Shown here: one piece after another, positions 8,046 through 17,434 of the stretch
How the letters are laid out: every line of letters begins with the position of its first letter
Position numbering within the stretch: position 1 is the first letter of the stretch
NCBI GenBank assembly: GCA_009746045.1
Contig: RPFO01000282.1
Coordinates: forward strand, 1-20,836
Direction: 5' to 3'
Origin: Mesostigma viride
Taxonomy: Eukaryota > Streptophyta > Mesostigmatophyceae > Mesostigmatales > Mesostigmataceae
DNA length: 20,836 bases
Position numbers and translations under genes: made by a program
The notes under the pieces: model-generated
What the model was told of the DNA's origin: nothing
The model's input: the letters and a program-made list of their open reading frames with translations, nothing else
The model's database searches: none

Positions 8046-10103
8046 ATGGTCGTTCTAACAACATTGAGCAGACCGACCAATCTCGCCACCGGGTTAACGC
8101 TCGACCCTGAAATGGAGGAGCGTGTTTCTAACATCGAAACAGACATAGATGGGCTTCAAGCTAGCGTTACGTTACTTCTTGGCACTTCACATCCATTCGA
8201 TGAGTCACTCGTTGTCGACGGATTCAAAATTTTCTACCCGAGCCAGCCGACAAATGTGCGACTCGGAGACAATTACGACGACGAGACCGCAAGCGACCCA
8301 TCGGAACTTGCTTACAGTCTCGTCGTGAATGGGTATTCCTATTTTAAATCAGGGACTACTTTAGTCGACGATCTCACTCTAAATGAACCTTACCTTACGG
8401 CGAAAGTGGGAGCAACCCAGTACCACGTCTTCGACTTTAGCCCTGATACGTTGCTAGACCCTGGTGGCAGAGTCCTGACCCGCGCGCAATTGGACTACCT
8501 TTTTGACCAACACGGGGTAGGCAAAACGTCGATAGCTAACTTGAACGGGGATTTCGTCCTCCATCTCGAAGACGGGACGACCGTGTCGCACCAAAACGCG
8601 TTCAACGTCATCAATGACCAGGATGTGCGAGTCCAGCTGCCCTACAACGTTACGAATGGCGACGCGAGTGGAATCTGTAAGTTTACCTATCGCGACTACC
8701 ACACGACCCAGGCGCGCACGGGGGAGAGCGTTGTGGACGGAGAGGTAGGATATCCATACTTTTCCGACTCTTTCTATGGTCTCGGCGGATCTCGATTTAA
8801 CGGCCTCCCTCTCCGCGTGGAGTTGTTGTCTTTCGCCACGATTCGCGACGACAACCGCCGCCTTCCACTAACTGGGAGATCCTTCACCATCACGCGTACA
8901 TACTCGCCACTGACGGACTGGCGAATGGGTCCGATTGACCCTGTGAACGCACTCTACTGGAGCACCAATCCAACCACCGCTAATTGGGAGGTCGTAGAGG
9001 GAACGACCCTCAAACAGGGCATAAAGATGACGACCCCCTTCGCATACCAACGCAAACTCCCCATCAGGTGGTACATGAATTCCACCCAGCTCACGCCGAC
9101 CACTCCGACCATCGGCGGAGTCTCCCTCTCGCAAAACGGGGGACTGCGCGGGGAAGACGCCGTAATCACCGCGCCAGTCGCGGCAGATAGTAACAAGTAT
9201 ATGAACTACGAGATAGACGTCTACAACGACTCGACCCTCACCTCCTACACCACCCACAAAGGAGGGGTGATGGTATGCGTTTCAAAAATGAGCCAACTGC
9301 ACTCCGGCATCCGGACACCAAGTTCCTACATTTCATATCTAAATCCTGTAAAAATCGCGATCAACGGCGTCTACGCAGACCATGATGTGGGGTGGGGAAA
9401 GTCGTTGCCTCCTCTCACCGGTTTTCATCTGTTGGCGAACGGAGTATCTCAAGGGGCCTTGGATGGGACGTTGAAGACAACGACGTTTCAAAATCCATCC
9501 GAAGGCGATGATGTAGAACTCAGATACAGGATCGTAACCGTAAAGGACTCGCCAAACCTGTCAGGAGAGACCGTGGAGATAGACGGCCCCGCTACGACGC
9601 TCCATTCTCTAGAATCATTCTCGCGCCACTCCGTGACCACGCTGCAAGCAGAAGCTTCGAAATACTACTTTGAAGGGTCTCCCGAAAAATTCTTTTTTGT
9701 AAAAACAGCCACTCCGGCACCAAGCAAATGTGTTGTTTTTTCAGAGCAGCTCATCGACGGCCCATTTCTATTGTGTTTTCGGCTATATTTGGGCAGCAAC
9801 GATGCTTTCGTCTCGTTTGCAGAAAATACTATGTCTTTGACGAATAAATATCACCCGGCCACGACAGATGCCCATCAGAATTGGAGAAATGCGGCTACGA
9901 CGCATTGGGGTATGCTGGGTATCAATCTGCACCATAGTGACTATGCACTCGACCTGTTTGACAATCTGAAGTCGAAGGTTCGATACACGTTAAACTCATC
10001 ATGGAGACAACAAAACAGCTACTGGGTGGCATTTCGAAGAAAATCGGATGGGAAGGTGGAGCGTTATATATCCAAAACAACTCCTCAAAACTTAGTGACA
10101 TGA
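8046..10103 (+). CDS. Large fibre-like virion protein, main open frame
   Basis: A 685-residue frame starting 24 bases from the divergent gene. Residues ~20-45 (PEMEERVSNIETDIDGLQAS) form a short heptad stretch of the kind that trimerises fibres. The rest is rich in Thr, Ser, Gly, Asn and aromatic residues with alternating hydrophobics, i.e. mostly beta structure. There is no signal peptide or membrane segment. I recognise no catalytic motif. Its size, N-terminal coiled coil, beta-rich body and place at the head of the capsid block suggest a trimeric attachment fibre. The frame shifts at the A run 10074-10077 and the protein continues downstream, so the stop at 10101-10103 is probably not the natural end. 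Confidence 0.65.
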   Translation: MVVLTTLSRPTNLATGLTLDPEMEERVSNIETDIDGLQASVTLLLGTSHPFDESLVVDGFKIFYPSQPTNVRLGDNYDDETASDPSELAYSLVVNGYSYFKSGTTLVDDLTLNEPYLTAKVGATQYHVFDFSPDTLLDPGGRVLTRAQLDYLFDQHGVGKTSIANLNGDFVLHLEDGTTVSHQNAFNVINDQDVRVQLPYNVTNGDASGICKFTYRDYHTTQARTGESVVDGEVGYPYFSDSFYGLGGSRFNGLPLRVELLSFATIRDDNRRLPLTGRSFTITRTYSPLTDWRMGPIDPVNALYWSTNPTTANWEVVEGTTLKQGIKMTTPFAYQRKLPIRWYMNSTQLTPTTPTIGGVSLSQNGGLRGEDAVITAPVAADSNKYMNYEIDVYNDSTLTSYTTHKGGVMVCVSKMSQLHSGIRTPSSYISYLNPVKIAINGVYADHDVGWGKSLPPLTGFHLLANGVSQGALDGTLKTTTFQNPSEGDDVELRYRIVTVKDSPNLSGETVEIDGPATTLHSLESFSRHSVTTLQAEASKYYFEGSPEKFFFVKTATPAPSKCVVFSEQLIDGPFLLCFRLYLGSNDAFVSFAENTMSLTNKYHPATTDAHQNWRNAATTHWGMLGINLHHSDYALDLFDNLKSKVRYTLNSSWRQQNSYWVAFRRKSDGKVERYISKTTPQNLVT

Positions 10104-10808
10104 CTAAAATCTCAAACTCGTCCGGTATATTTACAACCACTCCTACAGACATTATTGACCCGTACATTCCGATGCCCCTCCGACCAGTTTCCACTTGAGC
10201 GGAGAGTACCACGGCGCGTATGTCTGGCCAATCAAAGATGACCTACAAGACATAGAGTTCGACTCTCTAAAAACCAACAACCCATCCGGATCGTACACAG
10301 CCGTCGGAGACGTGTTGGAGCTGCGTCACAGGTCCACCTCGTCGAGGAATTGTAGCATTTTTGGCAAATATAGCGTCACAAAACCCGTACCGGGTGTGGC
10401 GGATACTTGGTTTAAGGAGCTAACACTCACGAATGAGAGTGTCATCCGCACGGTTGTTAAGTGTCCCGATGTTCAATACGGCGTGCAAATGAACCAATAT
10501 ACTGCCAAAATATATGGGATTCTACCAGCTCGTCAGTCGGTGAGGAAGTTTTATGTAAGACTTGGATTTTCAAACACCAAGTTGAGCAATGATCCGTTGC
10601 TTATCAGCGTAGTCGTTGGAGAAGCGTGGACTGGCGGTTTTTCTACAACGACAATTCAAAATCCTCGTCGTACGTTGACATAACCTGTGATCATATTTCA
10701 CTGGTTGATCCTCCAGTTACTGGTATGATCCATTTGGCGACCGTGACGTTCCAGGTATTAGATCCAACAGTATCTGGCCCGACCCGCTTTTATTTGCTTC
10801 TAGCCTAA
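10074..10808 (+). pseudogene. Continuation of the large fibre-like protein (frame-broken)
   Basis: Protein-like sequence continues beyond 10103 in other frames. It runs from the A run at 10074-10077 (resuming as NNSSKLSDMTKIS), then from TT at 10195-10196 (LSGEYHGAYVWPIKDD), then from GG at 10628-10629 (DWRFFYNDNSKSSSYVD) to the stop at 10808. Each junction fits one missing base. Composition is the same beta-rich, Thr/Ser/Asn-rich type as upstream, and there is no promoter-like gap or well-placed ATG. I treat it as the same gene, giving at least 920 codons from 8046. Confidence 0.6.
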
Positions 10809-11352
10809 GCTACTATTATGGTTCAAGCCTGTCGTCAATTGGCGGCAATCACGGGATGGACGTGGCCCTGTATGAAGATGTCCGAGAAACTAGGCGTATA
10901 TCGCACACGATTTGGAAGCAGATTCTTTGGTCGGTCTGAGGCAGCCCATATACGACTACCCGCTTCCGCAATTTTGGCACGGCGCCCCTGTGGCCGTGAT
11001 GTCTTTCCACGACCCGGCCACGCAATCGGAACTAACTCTTCCGACCGCGTTGACCAATATCCTTGTCAGGTTAACATTTGATAACAACCCACCAACGATT
11101 CTCGACATATCAAACCCATATCGCTTAACGGCTAGCGGCCTGTCCGTCTGGCCGGTAAACGTTATAATTGGCAGCAACTGGAATGTTGTTTCAGGATACG
11201 AGGAGGATGACGGGGTGTTTGAAATCGCATTGCGGATTCCTCGCATCACCACTGACACGTCAACAAACATAGCGTTGTCTACCGCGTTTTGCAAGTCGCG
11301 CGCTGGAAAAATGGCCGTGTCGACTAACAAGACCCTCACTTGGACGTTATAA
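10809..11352 (+). pseudogene. C-terminal fibre segment or separate beta-rich protein (frame-broken)
   Basis: A protein-like frame runs from about 10793 through YEDVRETRRISHT, changes frame near 10933-10938, and continues as PIYDYPLPQFWHGAPVAVMS to the stop at 11352 (ending KTLTWTL). If the TTT at 10793-10795 has lost a base, this is the end of the large fibre gene, making it about 1,100 codons (8046-11352). Otherwise the first usable ATG is at 10856. Composition (beta-rich, few charges) matches the upstream protein. No family recognised. Confidence 0.5.
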
Positions 11353-11374
11353 AAATCTATGATTATATGCAGAA

Positions 11375-11878
11375 ATGGCAAGGCGTCAGAAATCAGCACG
11401 GCGCCGTCCTTCAAGTAAAAGGGGAAAACCGAAGCGTAAGGTCGCACCCCAGTCGCAGGTGACCGCTTCATCGACCAACACCATTGTCATCCACAGCGCG
11501 CCGGTCCGAAGAGCGGTGAACAAAGGGAAGGTCGCAGAGGCGCGAGGGTTCAAGGATGCCCTTCTCATGGCGTCAGTGATGGCGAACTCTAGACCGGTCG
11601 CGTACCCCCCATTGTCCGCGTATGCCCAACCGGCCCCTGTCGCGCCGGCTCCCGAACCGGTTGTCGTCGATGAAGCAGTGGCGGCACCCCCGGAGCCTGC
11701 GGGTGTACCTGTCGGGAAACGAGTCCAGGTGGGAGGCGCGAGGTGGAAATGCCCACAACCCGGGTGTAAGAGCACGTTCGCAAACGAAAAAAACCTCCTG
11801 CTGCATCTCAGGAGGGTCCACAACACGGTCGTGGGAATTCCAAAAGAAGGCGCTGAAAAAAATCTCACAGAAGAGTAA
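11375..11878 (+). CDS. Basic protein with C-terminal C2H2 zinc finger
   Basis: A 167-residue protein in three parts. Residues 1-23 are almost all Arg, Lys and Ser, as in protamine-like or adenovirus core proteins. The middle (~75-115) is an Ala/Pro-rich linker. The end is a single classical C2H2 finger: C126, C131, H144 and H149 with F135 and L141 in hydrophobic positions, spacing C-X4-C-X12-H-X4-H. The frame is unbroken. The upstream TATAAAAATCTATG (~11348-11361) is a likely promoter. Its place among capsid genes and its charge suggest a virion DNA-condensing protein. A late transcription regulator is the alternative. It ends two bases before the next ATG. Confidence 0.7.
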   Translation: MARRQKSARRRPSSKRGKPKRKVAPQSQVTASSTNTIVIHSAPVRRAVNKGKVAEARGFKDALLMASVMANSRPVAYPPLSAYAQPAPVAPAPEPVVVDEAVAAPPEPAGVPVGKRVQVGGARWKCPQPGCKSTFANEKNLLLHLRRVHNTVVGIPKEGAEKNLTEE

Positions 11879-11880
11879 AC

Positions 11881-12048
11881 ATGAGCAGCCCGCTGTTCAC
11901 TGACGCCGAGATGCTCGAGATCTCTCAATGGATGACCCTCCATCCAAATGTCCCGCGAGAGTTCATTGAGGCGCCATGCTCTACTGTAGAAGAAGCCACT
12001 CACAGGGAAGACGAAGCGCGCCATGAAAAGGGCATCGGCGAAAATTGA
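11881..12048 (+). CDS. Small acidic ORF (55 codons), possibly longer
   Basis: It opens two bases after the zinc-finger gene, with ATG at 11881, and encodes MSSPLFTDAEMLEISQWMTL followed by an acidic helical stretch rich in Glu, His and Arg. At the A run 12041-12044 a one-base loss may have cut it short: the adjoining frame continues as KIEEGVVKVFGTNEITSELL into the start of the minor capsid gene. Then it would be ~75-80 residues and might overlap the capsid ATG at 12117. No family recognised. The tight spacing on both sides supports a real, cotranscribed gene. Confidence 0.5.
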   Translation: MSSPLFTDAEMLEISQWMTLHPNVPREFIEAPCSTVEEATHREDEARHEKGIGEN

Positions 12049-12116
12049 GGAAGGCGTCGTCAAGGTTTTTGGGACAAACGAAATTACTTCTGAGCTATTG
12101 TCAGAAGAAGTGGCCG

Positions 12117-12979
12117 ATGAAGGAGTTCATCCAGGAAACGCTGACACTCACTCTTCGCACGGAGAACCGAACTCGCGGGACGCTAGTGGATCCGGTATGG
12201 GACATCCCGGCGGGACTCCTTGACGATTATCACGACGTCGGGCTTACCCTCATGACCATCCCGTTTGAACAGACTCACATCAGCGAAGGAAACCGATACT
12301 TCACTGTCCGTTTGTCTGGCAGCGAGTCCCCTACGAAGGTGACCTTGCCGCTCGGCTCGTACACGACTATCGAAAACCGAAAAAACATAGAGGAAGCTTT
12401 GAAGGCGGTAGATCCTGGGTTCTCGGTCACGTACAACAGGGCGACTAGTCTTTTACCGTGACAAATGCCACCGAGTTCTCTGTCGCGGTGGATGAGCCCA
12501 CGGGCCGGGTGTTGGGGCTCATGGAAGGATCATATCCTTTCACAGGTGTCCTCGCTAGCAACCGGCCAGCAACGAATGGGAGACTGAGAATGGTGTATGT
12601 ATACAGCGACATCGTTCGAGGAAACGTGATATCATCGTCGACAGGCACGGGATATGGAGGCCTTTTGGCCGTCTGTCCCAACATGTCGCAGTTCTTAGAA
12701 CCCATTGTTTGGCAGGCAGCGACCCCTTTGTGGCAGCATCTCAAGGACTCTCCCAGCAACATCACGATCCGACTGCTCGACGAGGACGACGCTCCTATAA
12801 CTGTCTACTCGGATTGGGCTCTTCAGCTCTCCTTCCGCATAAGCCCTCAGAAGGCGATGGGAATAGAGGCGAGGAAGATCGGGAGCGTTTTGAAGTATAT
12901 GGCCCTTGACAGGACCGTCCAGCCACAAACCAGATTTATTTCTCAGCCATCTAGTACTATCGAGGACGATGAAAGTTAA
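12117..12979 (+). CDS. Minor capsid (penton-like) protein (one frame break)
   Basis: Probable penton-forming minor capsid protein of about 287 residues. The first piece runs from the ATG at 12117 (MKEFIQETLTLTL), with VTLPLGSYTTIENRKNIEEALKAV matching the Leu/Gly/Tyr-Ser pattern near the middle of virophage and PLV pentons. The frame changes in the T run 12451-12454. The second piece (~12455-12979) includes NMSQFLEPIVW and the C-terminal SNITIRLLDEDDAPI...ALQLSFRI, typical of the outer jelly-roll strands of the family. Order in the cluster (penton, then small amphipathic protein, then MCP) also fits. The last 11 bases overlap the next gene. A TTG or upstream start would only add a non-conserved leader. 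Confidence 0.7.
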
Positions 12980-13325
12980 TTTTGGAGCAATCGGAAACGT
13001 GGCTAGACGCGTGGGAGAGTTTGCCGGCAACGCTATCAAGAGGGTCGGCGACGGGGCGGCCATCGTGTCAGCTGTCAAGAAAGCCGGGCACGTCGCTGGC
13101 GAAGTCATCTCAAAAATTGGCGACGGGGCGCGGGCTGCCAAACAGGCGGCGGGCATTGTCGATTCCGCGCTCGGACACATCCCATCCAACATGATCGCGA
13201 AGAGTACGCTGCTCGGGAAAGCGTACTCGGTCGCAAACACTGGTCTGAGCGCCTTGTCCAACCTCGAAAGACGGGTTGATGGAGCGAAGGTAAAAAATCC
13301 CATACTCGGCCAGCTTCTTCAGTAA
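12969..13325 (+). CDS. Small amphipathic pVI-like virion protein
   Basis: A 118-residue Ala/Gly/Val-rich protein starting at the ATG inside the end of the penton gene (11-base overlap). Residues 8-66 form amphipathic helices with two similar turns, KRVGDGAAIVSAVKKAG (24-40) and SKIGDGARAAKQAAG (48-62). This suggests an internal duplication. It has no continuous transmembrane segment. Adenoviruses and adintoviruses carry comparable proteins (pVI, pX) encoded near the capsid genes; pVI lines the capsid interior and disrupts endosomal membranes. The assignment is by composition, size and position, not by clear homology. The frame is unbroken. Confidence 0.6.
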   Translation: MKVNFGAIGNVARRVGEFAGNAIKRVGDGAAIVSAVKKAGHVAGEVISKIGDGARAAKQAAGIVDSALGHIPSNMIAKSTLLGKAYSVANTGLSALSNLERRVDGAKVKNPILGQLLQ

Positions 13326-13340
13326 AAATATCTCATTCGA

Positions 13341-14636
13341 ATGTATACACAATCTATGGCTTCGGACAATTCCTGGTACTCGCGCGCTATCCCCAAGTCC
13401 ATGCAATACCTCGTGAAGGCGCTGGGTCAGCACACGACTCAACGAGTCCATCTCAGCACCCTCTCAGCAAGCGACGGCATCAAACAAGGGTCTGTGGTCG
13501 CGGTCCGCCTCCCCACGTCCGGGTTCGTGGACTTGCACTCCTTCGCAATGTTTTTCACGGGGACCCCCACGACCACGGCGGGGTTCGCAAAGTTCCCCGC
13601 GTACACGTCCTCCATCATCAGGCGCCTCGAGGTACTGGCAGGAGGTCAGACCGTCGACAGCATCAACGACTACTCCCAGCTGTTCCATACGCTGCTCTCG
13701 GTGCACGGCGGTGTCGAGTACAATCTCGCGCAGGCTCCCGCTGGTTGGTCGAAGAATAACAACATCGTCATTGCTGATGCGGCTGGCGCTCTCACAAACA
13801 ACGTGAAGGCAAACACCGCAGTGGACGGCGTCATTGACCACTTTTTGGGATTCCTGAGTGGCGAGCCTCGGATCGTGGATCTGAGTCTCTTCCCCCCCAT
13901 CGAGATCCGAATCACACTCATGGACGGAGGGGTGATGCTTCCTAGCGTGGCGCAAGCAGCTGCTGGTCGTGTGGCCGTTGACGCAGGAACGGGTTGGTTT
14001 CGAACTGAGCAACATCCACTTTAGCATCGACACGTACAGGTTCCAAGAAGATATCGTGGGCCAGATTTTCTCGTCCAGGCTTGCCGAGGGTGGAACTCTC
14101 TCCTTCAAGTGGCGGACGTGGCAGTCTACCAAACAGTCGCTCGGGACTCGTTCTCCCTATGCCATCAAGGCGTCGCTGTCTTCCGCGTCCGCCAGCAAAC
14201 TCCTGGCGATTCAGGTTGCTGCCGGCGCGGACGTGACCAACGCATCTGGCAATACGATGTTCAATCACATCGCGGATGGTATGACTTCCTACCAATACGA
14301 CATCAACGGATCCAACCTAGCGCCTGGATACCGTACGAACGCAACGAGGCGTGGATCAATCTGTTGTCCGCGTTCGGTGACCAGGGAATGTTTGTCCTGT
14401 GTCCGGAGGGCATGACTCCTACCACGTGGCTAAACAACAACTTCACGATGGCGTGTCACCTTAATATGCCGTGTGCCGGTCCAGAGTACATGAGCGGCCT
14501 TGACCTTCGTGGCACGGCATCGGTGGTCACGCTGCGAGTCGAGAAGGGAGCAACGGACTGCATTTCCTACATCTTCACGGAATGCGAATCAAAGATGGAC
14601 ATCGCTGCAGGCAGGCAGGCAGCCGTGTACCTCTAA
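13341..14636 (+). CDS. MCP: Major capsid protein, double jelly-roll, PLV type (two frame breaks)
   Basis: Main capsid protein, about 431 residues in total. The N-terminal piece (13341 to ~13993) carries the PLV signature: RVHLSTLSAS, VAVRLPTSGFVDLHSFAMFF, FPAYTSSIIRRLEVLAGGQT and NDYSQLFHTLL. The frame changes at the G run 13991-13993, apparently one extra base. It continues with ELSNIHFSIDTYRF, the start of the second jelly roll, then changes again near 14343-14344 (one missing base) and ends with AWINLLSAFGDQ...AAVYL. The two breaks cancel, so the total is a multiple of three. A second Met 15 bases in (MASDNSWYSR) is an equally good start. It follows AT-rich TAAAAATATCTC. The pattern is that of the Phaeocystis-virus-associated PLV group. 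Confidence 0.85.
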
Positions 14637-14664
14637 AAAATATATACGTGTGTAATGACAAACG

Positions 14665-14835
14665 ATGGACTACTTTCGAGACCCTAGCATCACAGCTAAT
14701 CCGTTTAACAGGTTGAAGTTGATTTTTGACATTCCTGAAATGGCAGATTCTGGTCTGTCCATGACAATGCCAGCTAGACGAGCATTGCCCCTTCTCCCCA
14801 CCTTCAAGTATCCGCTACCAAACTCTAAAAAATAA
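14665..14835 (+). CDS. Small ORF (56 residues) after the major capsid gene
   Basis: It runs from ATG at 14665 to TAA at 14833-14835, beginning MDYFRDPSITANPFNRLKL and ending LPNSKK. An AT-rich block, TAAAAAATATATAC, lies just upstream (14635-14648), and another AAAAAATAAT block follows, as between the larger genes here. A nearer ATG at 14655 leads to an early stop. The frame fits exactly between its neighbours, is not a shadow of another gene, and has balanced composition with a basic, proline-rich tail. No family recognised. A small cement or capsid-associated protein would suit the position. Confidence 0.5.
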   Translation: MDYFRDPSITANPFNRLKLIFDIPEMADSGLSMTMPARRALPLLPTFKYPLPNSKK

Positions 14836-14861
14836 TGTGACGATGATATTATATTAGCTCC

Positions 14862-16552
14862 ATGTCGTTTGATTATGGTATTTGTCCTGCTTTGATTCGC
14901 AAGAAGCGCAAACCGGCAAGGACAGCGCCGTCAATCACGTTAACAACTACACACGGACTGTATCCTAGCGCGGTACCGATTACAATGACAGCAACATTCA
15001 GCGAAACAGTCACCGGGTTCACCTTGGGTGATATCGTTGTCATAAATGGTACTGCATCTGGTTTAACGGGTAGCGGCGCCTCTTACACATTCTCTGTGAC
15101 TCCAGCTGTAGCTTATTCACTGACAACAGTCACTGTTGGAGGGAACGCAGCAAGCAGCGTGCTAGGAACCGGCAACACCGCAGCAACTCCGTTAGTCTTC
15201 ACGTATTCACCACCTCCAACGGTAACCCTCGCGACGACCGCGGGCTTGACGCCATCCTTATCGCCCGTGGACGTGACAGCCACGTTCAGCAGGTCGGTGA
15301 CGGGGTTCGCGTTGGGCGACATCGCCGTGACCAACGGGACCGCCGCCAACCTTACCGGAAGTGGGGCGTCGTACGCCTTCCAGGTGACGCCGACGACCGC
15401 ATACGCCGCCACGAGTGTCAATGTGGGGGCTGGAGCTGTCGCGGACGCCTCGACAGGAACCGCCAACGCGGCCTCCAACACTCTGTCGTTCACATACTCG
15501 CCCACTCTCACTGTTACTATCGCGTCGGGAACCCAGACTGGTGCCATTTACCCAGTGACGGCCACCTTTAGCACGTCGGTGACCGGGTTCGCGTTGGGCG
15601 ACATCGCCGTCACCAACGGAACTGCGTCCAACTTGCTGGGAAGTGGCGCCACGTACACATTCGATGTGACCCCTACCATGTCGGACTTAGCGACGACGGT
15701 AAGCGTGGGCGCTGGCACCGTGACGAGCGCAACGTCAGGGCTTGGAAATACAGCATCCAACATGCTGTCATTCACGTACTATTACAACCCGGCAACGGAC
15801 CCCGCATTGTTCGCGTGGTACGACCCGTCTGACAGCTCTACGTTGTTCACCACCTACTACGGCACAACCCAGCAAAACACAGCAGGGGGGACGTGAATCG
15901 GATGAATGACAAAGGACCGAACGGCCACCACCTGGGGCCGGACACTTCCGCCACGTGTCCGACGTTGGATACAACGGAACTGAACTCAAAACGGTCTCTC
16001 CGATTTACCAACTCGCGCGGGACGGGCTTATATTCAAATGGCCCCGCCTTTTGGGGGGCGATTGGGGCCAACACGAGCATCCTGCTAGTCGCCAAACAGC
16101 TAACGACTGCGACATATCCACAGAGAGGACCGGGGTCGAATATCAGAGGGTATATGCTTGGTTCATACCAGAACAATGGTTATATTATGGCATACGGGGC
16201 AGACACACAGAACGTTCTCTGTCATCTCCAAATAATGTAAACGATCGTGTGCACCCGGGCGCAATTCTTCGACAACGTACCACACGTCATGGCGATTTCA
16301 TGCAACACCAATACGAATGTACTTATCACACGATTCGATGGAAGATCTGGCTACAGTAGAACTGGAGTCGACCCTACTATTGGTTCAGGGAGTATCGCTC
16401 TCGGTGCAGATATAAGCAACTCTGCCCGCGCGTTTGACGGGTGGATCGGAGAGGTCCTGGTCTACAACACCGCCAAGACCGCGGCCGAGCTTGAGCTGAT
16501 CCGCGGGTACCTCGTGGCCAAGTGGGGCACTCCCGCCACCATCCCAGCGTAG
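14862..16552 (+). CDS. Fibre with three Ig-like repeats and a C-terminal lectin-like (LamG/ConA) domain, frame-broken
   Basis: About 563 residues in all. After a basic leader (RKKRKPAR, 13-20) come three bacterial-type Ig-like repeats at residues 24-115, 119-212 and 216-306. Each has the pattern TATFS-VTGF-LGDI-V-NGTA-L-GSG--Y-F-VTP. Then LFAWYDPSDSSTL opens a LamG/concanavalin-like domain that continues, after a break in the G run 15885-15890, with NRMNDKGPNGHH and ends with AFDGWIGEVLVYN and YLVAKWG, a classic closing motif. An in-frame TAA at 16238-16240 is best explained by two compensating shifts (~16210-16220 and ~16258-16262), since the third frame reads SPNNVNDRVHPGA between them. Such modular proteins bind glycans; here it is probably a host-attachment appendage. 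Confidence 0.75.
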
Positions 16553-16585
16553 AAACTATTATCTCTTCCAATTTGTAATAAAGCA

Positions 16586-17285
16586 ATGGAATACCCAACT
16601 TATTATCAAATAGTGCTAGATTCCAAGGCCTCTGAAAACGTGATTGACTCCACCACCGGGTTACGTCAATTTAGAATCAAACCAGACCCGAGGGCGCCCA
16701 TCATTGACAGTACATGGCGCGGTGGTGTGCATTATGCCTACGTTGACGCAGTGCCTGTTGATGAGGACCGTGCTATTGTCGGGCTTGTTTCCCCGAGTTT
16801 CTCCGGTGGTGAGCATAACCAACAGGATTGCATTGTTTTATGCAACGAGACTGTCATGGGTGGATCAGACGGGACATCCTTTCTTACGCCATGATCAACG
16901 AACACGCGTTTTTTAACCTAAAGAACCCACACCTGTTCAGAAACGGAGGACATATTACGGTAGGAGCGTCGTACATTGACAGACTTGACGGAAACGAGAC
17001 TCAATTCCCCCGGTGCAGACGAATGGTTTTTGTGCATCCTACGTTTTGAAAAGATTCGCGGGTTCAATAAGTGTAATTGTCACGGCAAGTAATTTCTACG
17101 AATCATATATGGGTGGTTGCTTCGGAAAATTCACTCTCGTGGACACTCTAGAATCTTCGTTCAGGCGATTGACAAGTGACCCAGTTGATTACTCGCACGC
17201 TTACGAGTCTTTTTACCTAAATTCACGTCCCAGAACTCGCCACGTGGTAGAGGCCACCTTAGACTTGCATCGCTCCGAAATTTAG
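16586..17285 (+). CDS. Unrecognised beta-rich virion-block protein (two frame breaks)
   Basis: About 232 residues, starting MEYPTYYQIVLDSKASENVI after an AT-rich gap with TAATAAAGC. The frame changes at GGG 16871-16873 (continuing DILSYAMINEHAFFNL) and in the C run 17007-17011 (continuing VQTNGFCASYVLKRFAGSIS), each fitting one missing base. It ends ATLDLHRSEI at 17285. Composition is mixed with alternating hydrophobics and many aromatics, so mostly beta. There is no membrane segment or catalytic motif. From its place after the two capsid proteins it may be a minor structural protein. Confidence 0.6.
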
Positions 17286-17434
17286 CCAAGTTCGACACTT
17301 GTACAAGTCCAGCCACCTTCGCGTCCTGTCCAGGCCGTGCCAGCAGACGTAACGGACCTTGGCACATTGTGCACAAATAGGCAAAATCACGTGCAAGTCA
17401 CGCATCTCACGTTGCAAGCTCTCTGCCGGTAGCC

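Noticed and set aside
10956-12063. Minus-strand frames opposite the fibre end and the zinc-finger gene
   Set aside because: They lie antisense to genes with a clear C2H2 finger and consistent plus-strand organisation. No motif is seen in them.
16238-16240. In-frame TAA as a genuine nonsense mutation in the lectin-like domain
   Set aside because: A different frame reads sensibly for about 15 residues across it, so two compensating one-base shifts explain it better. Not certain.
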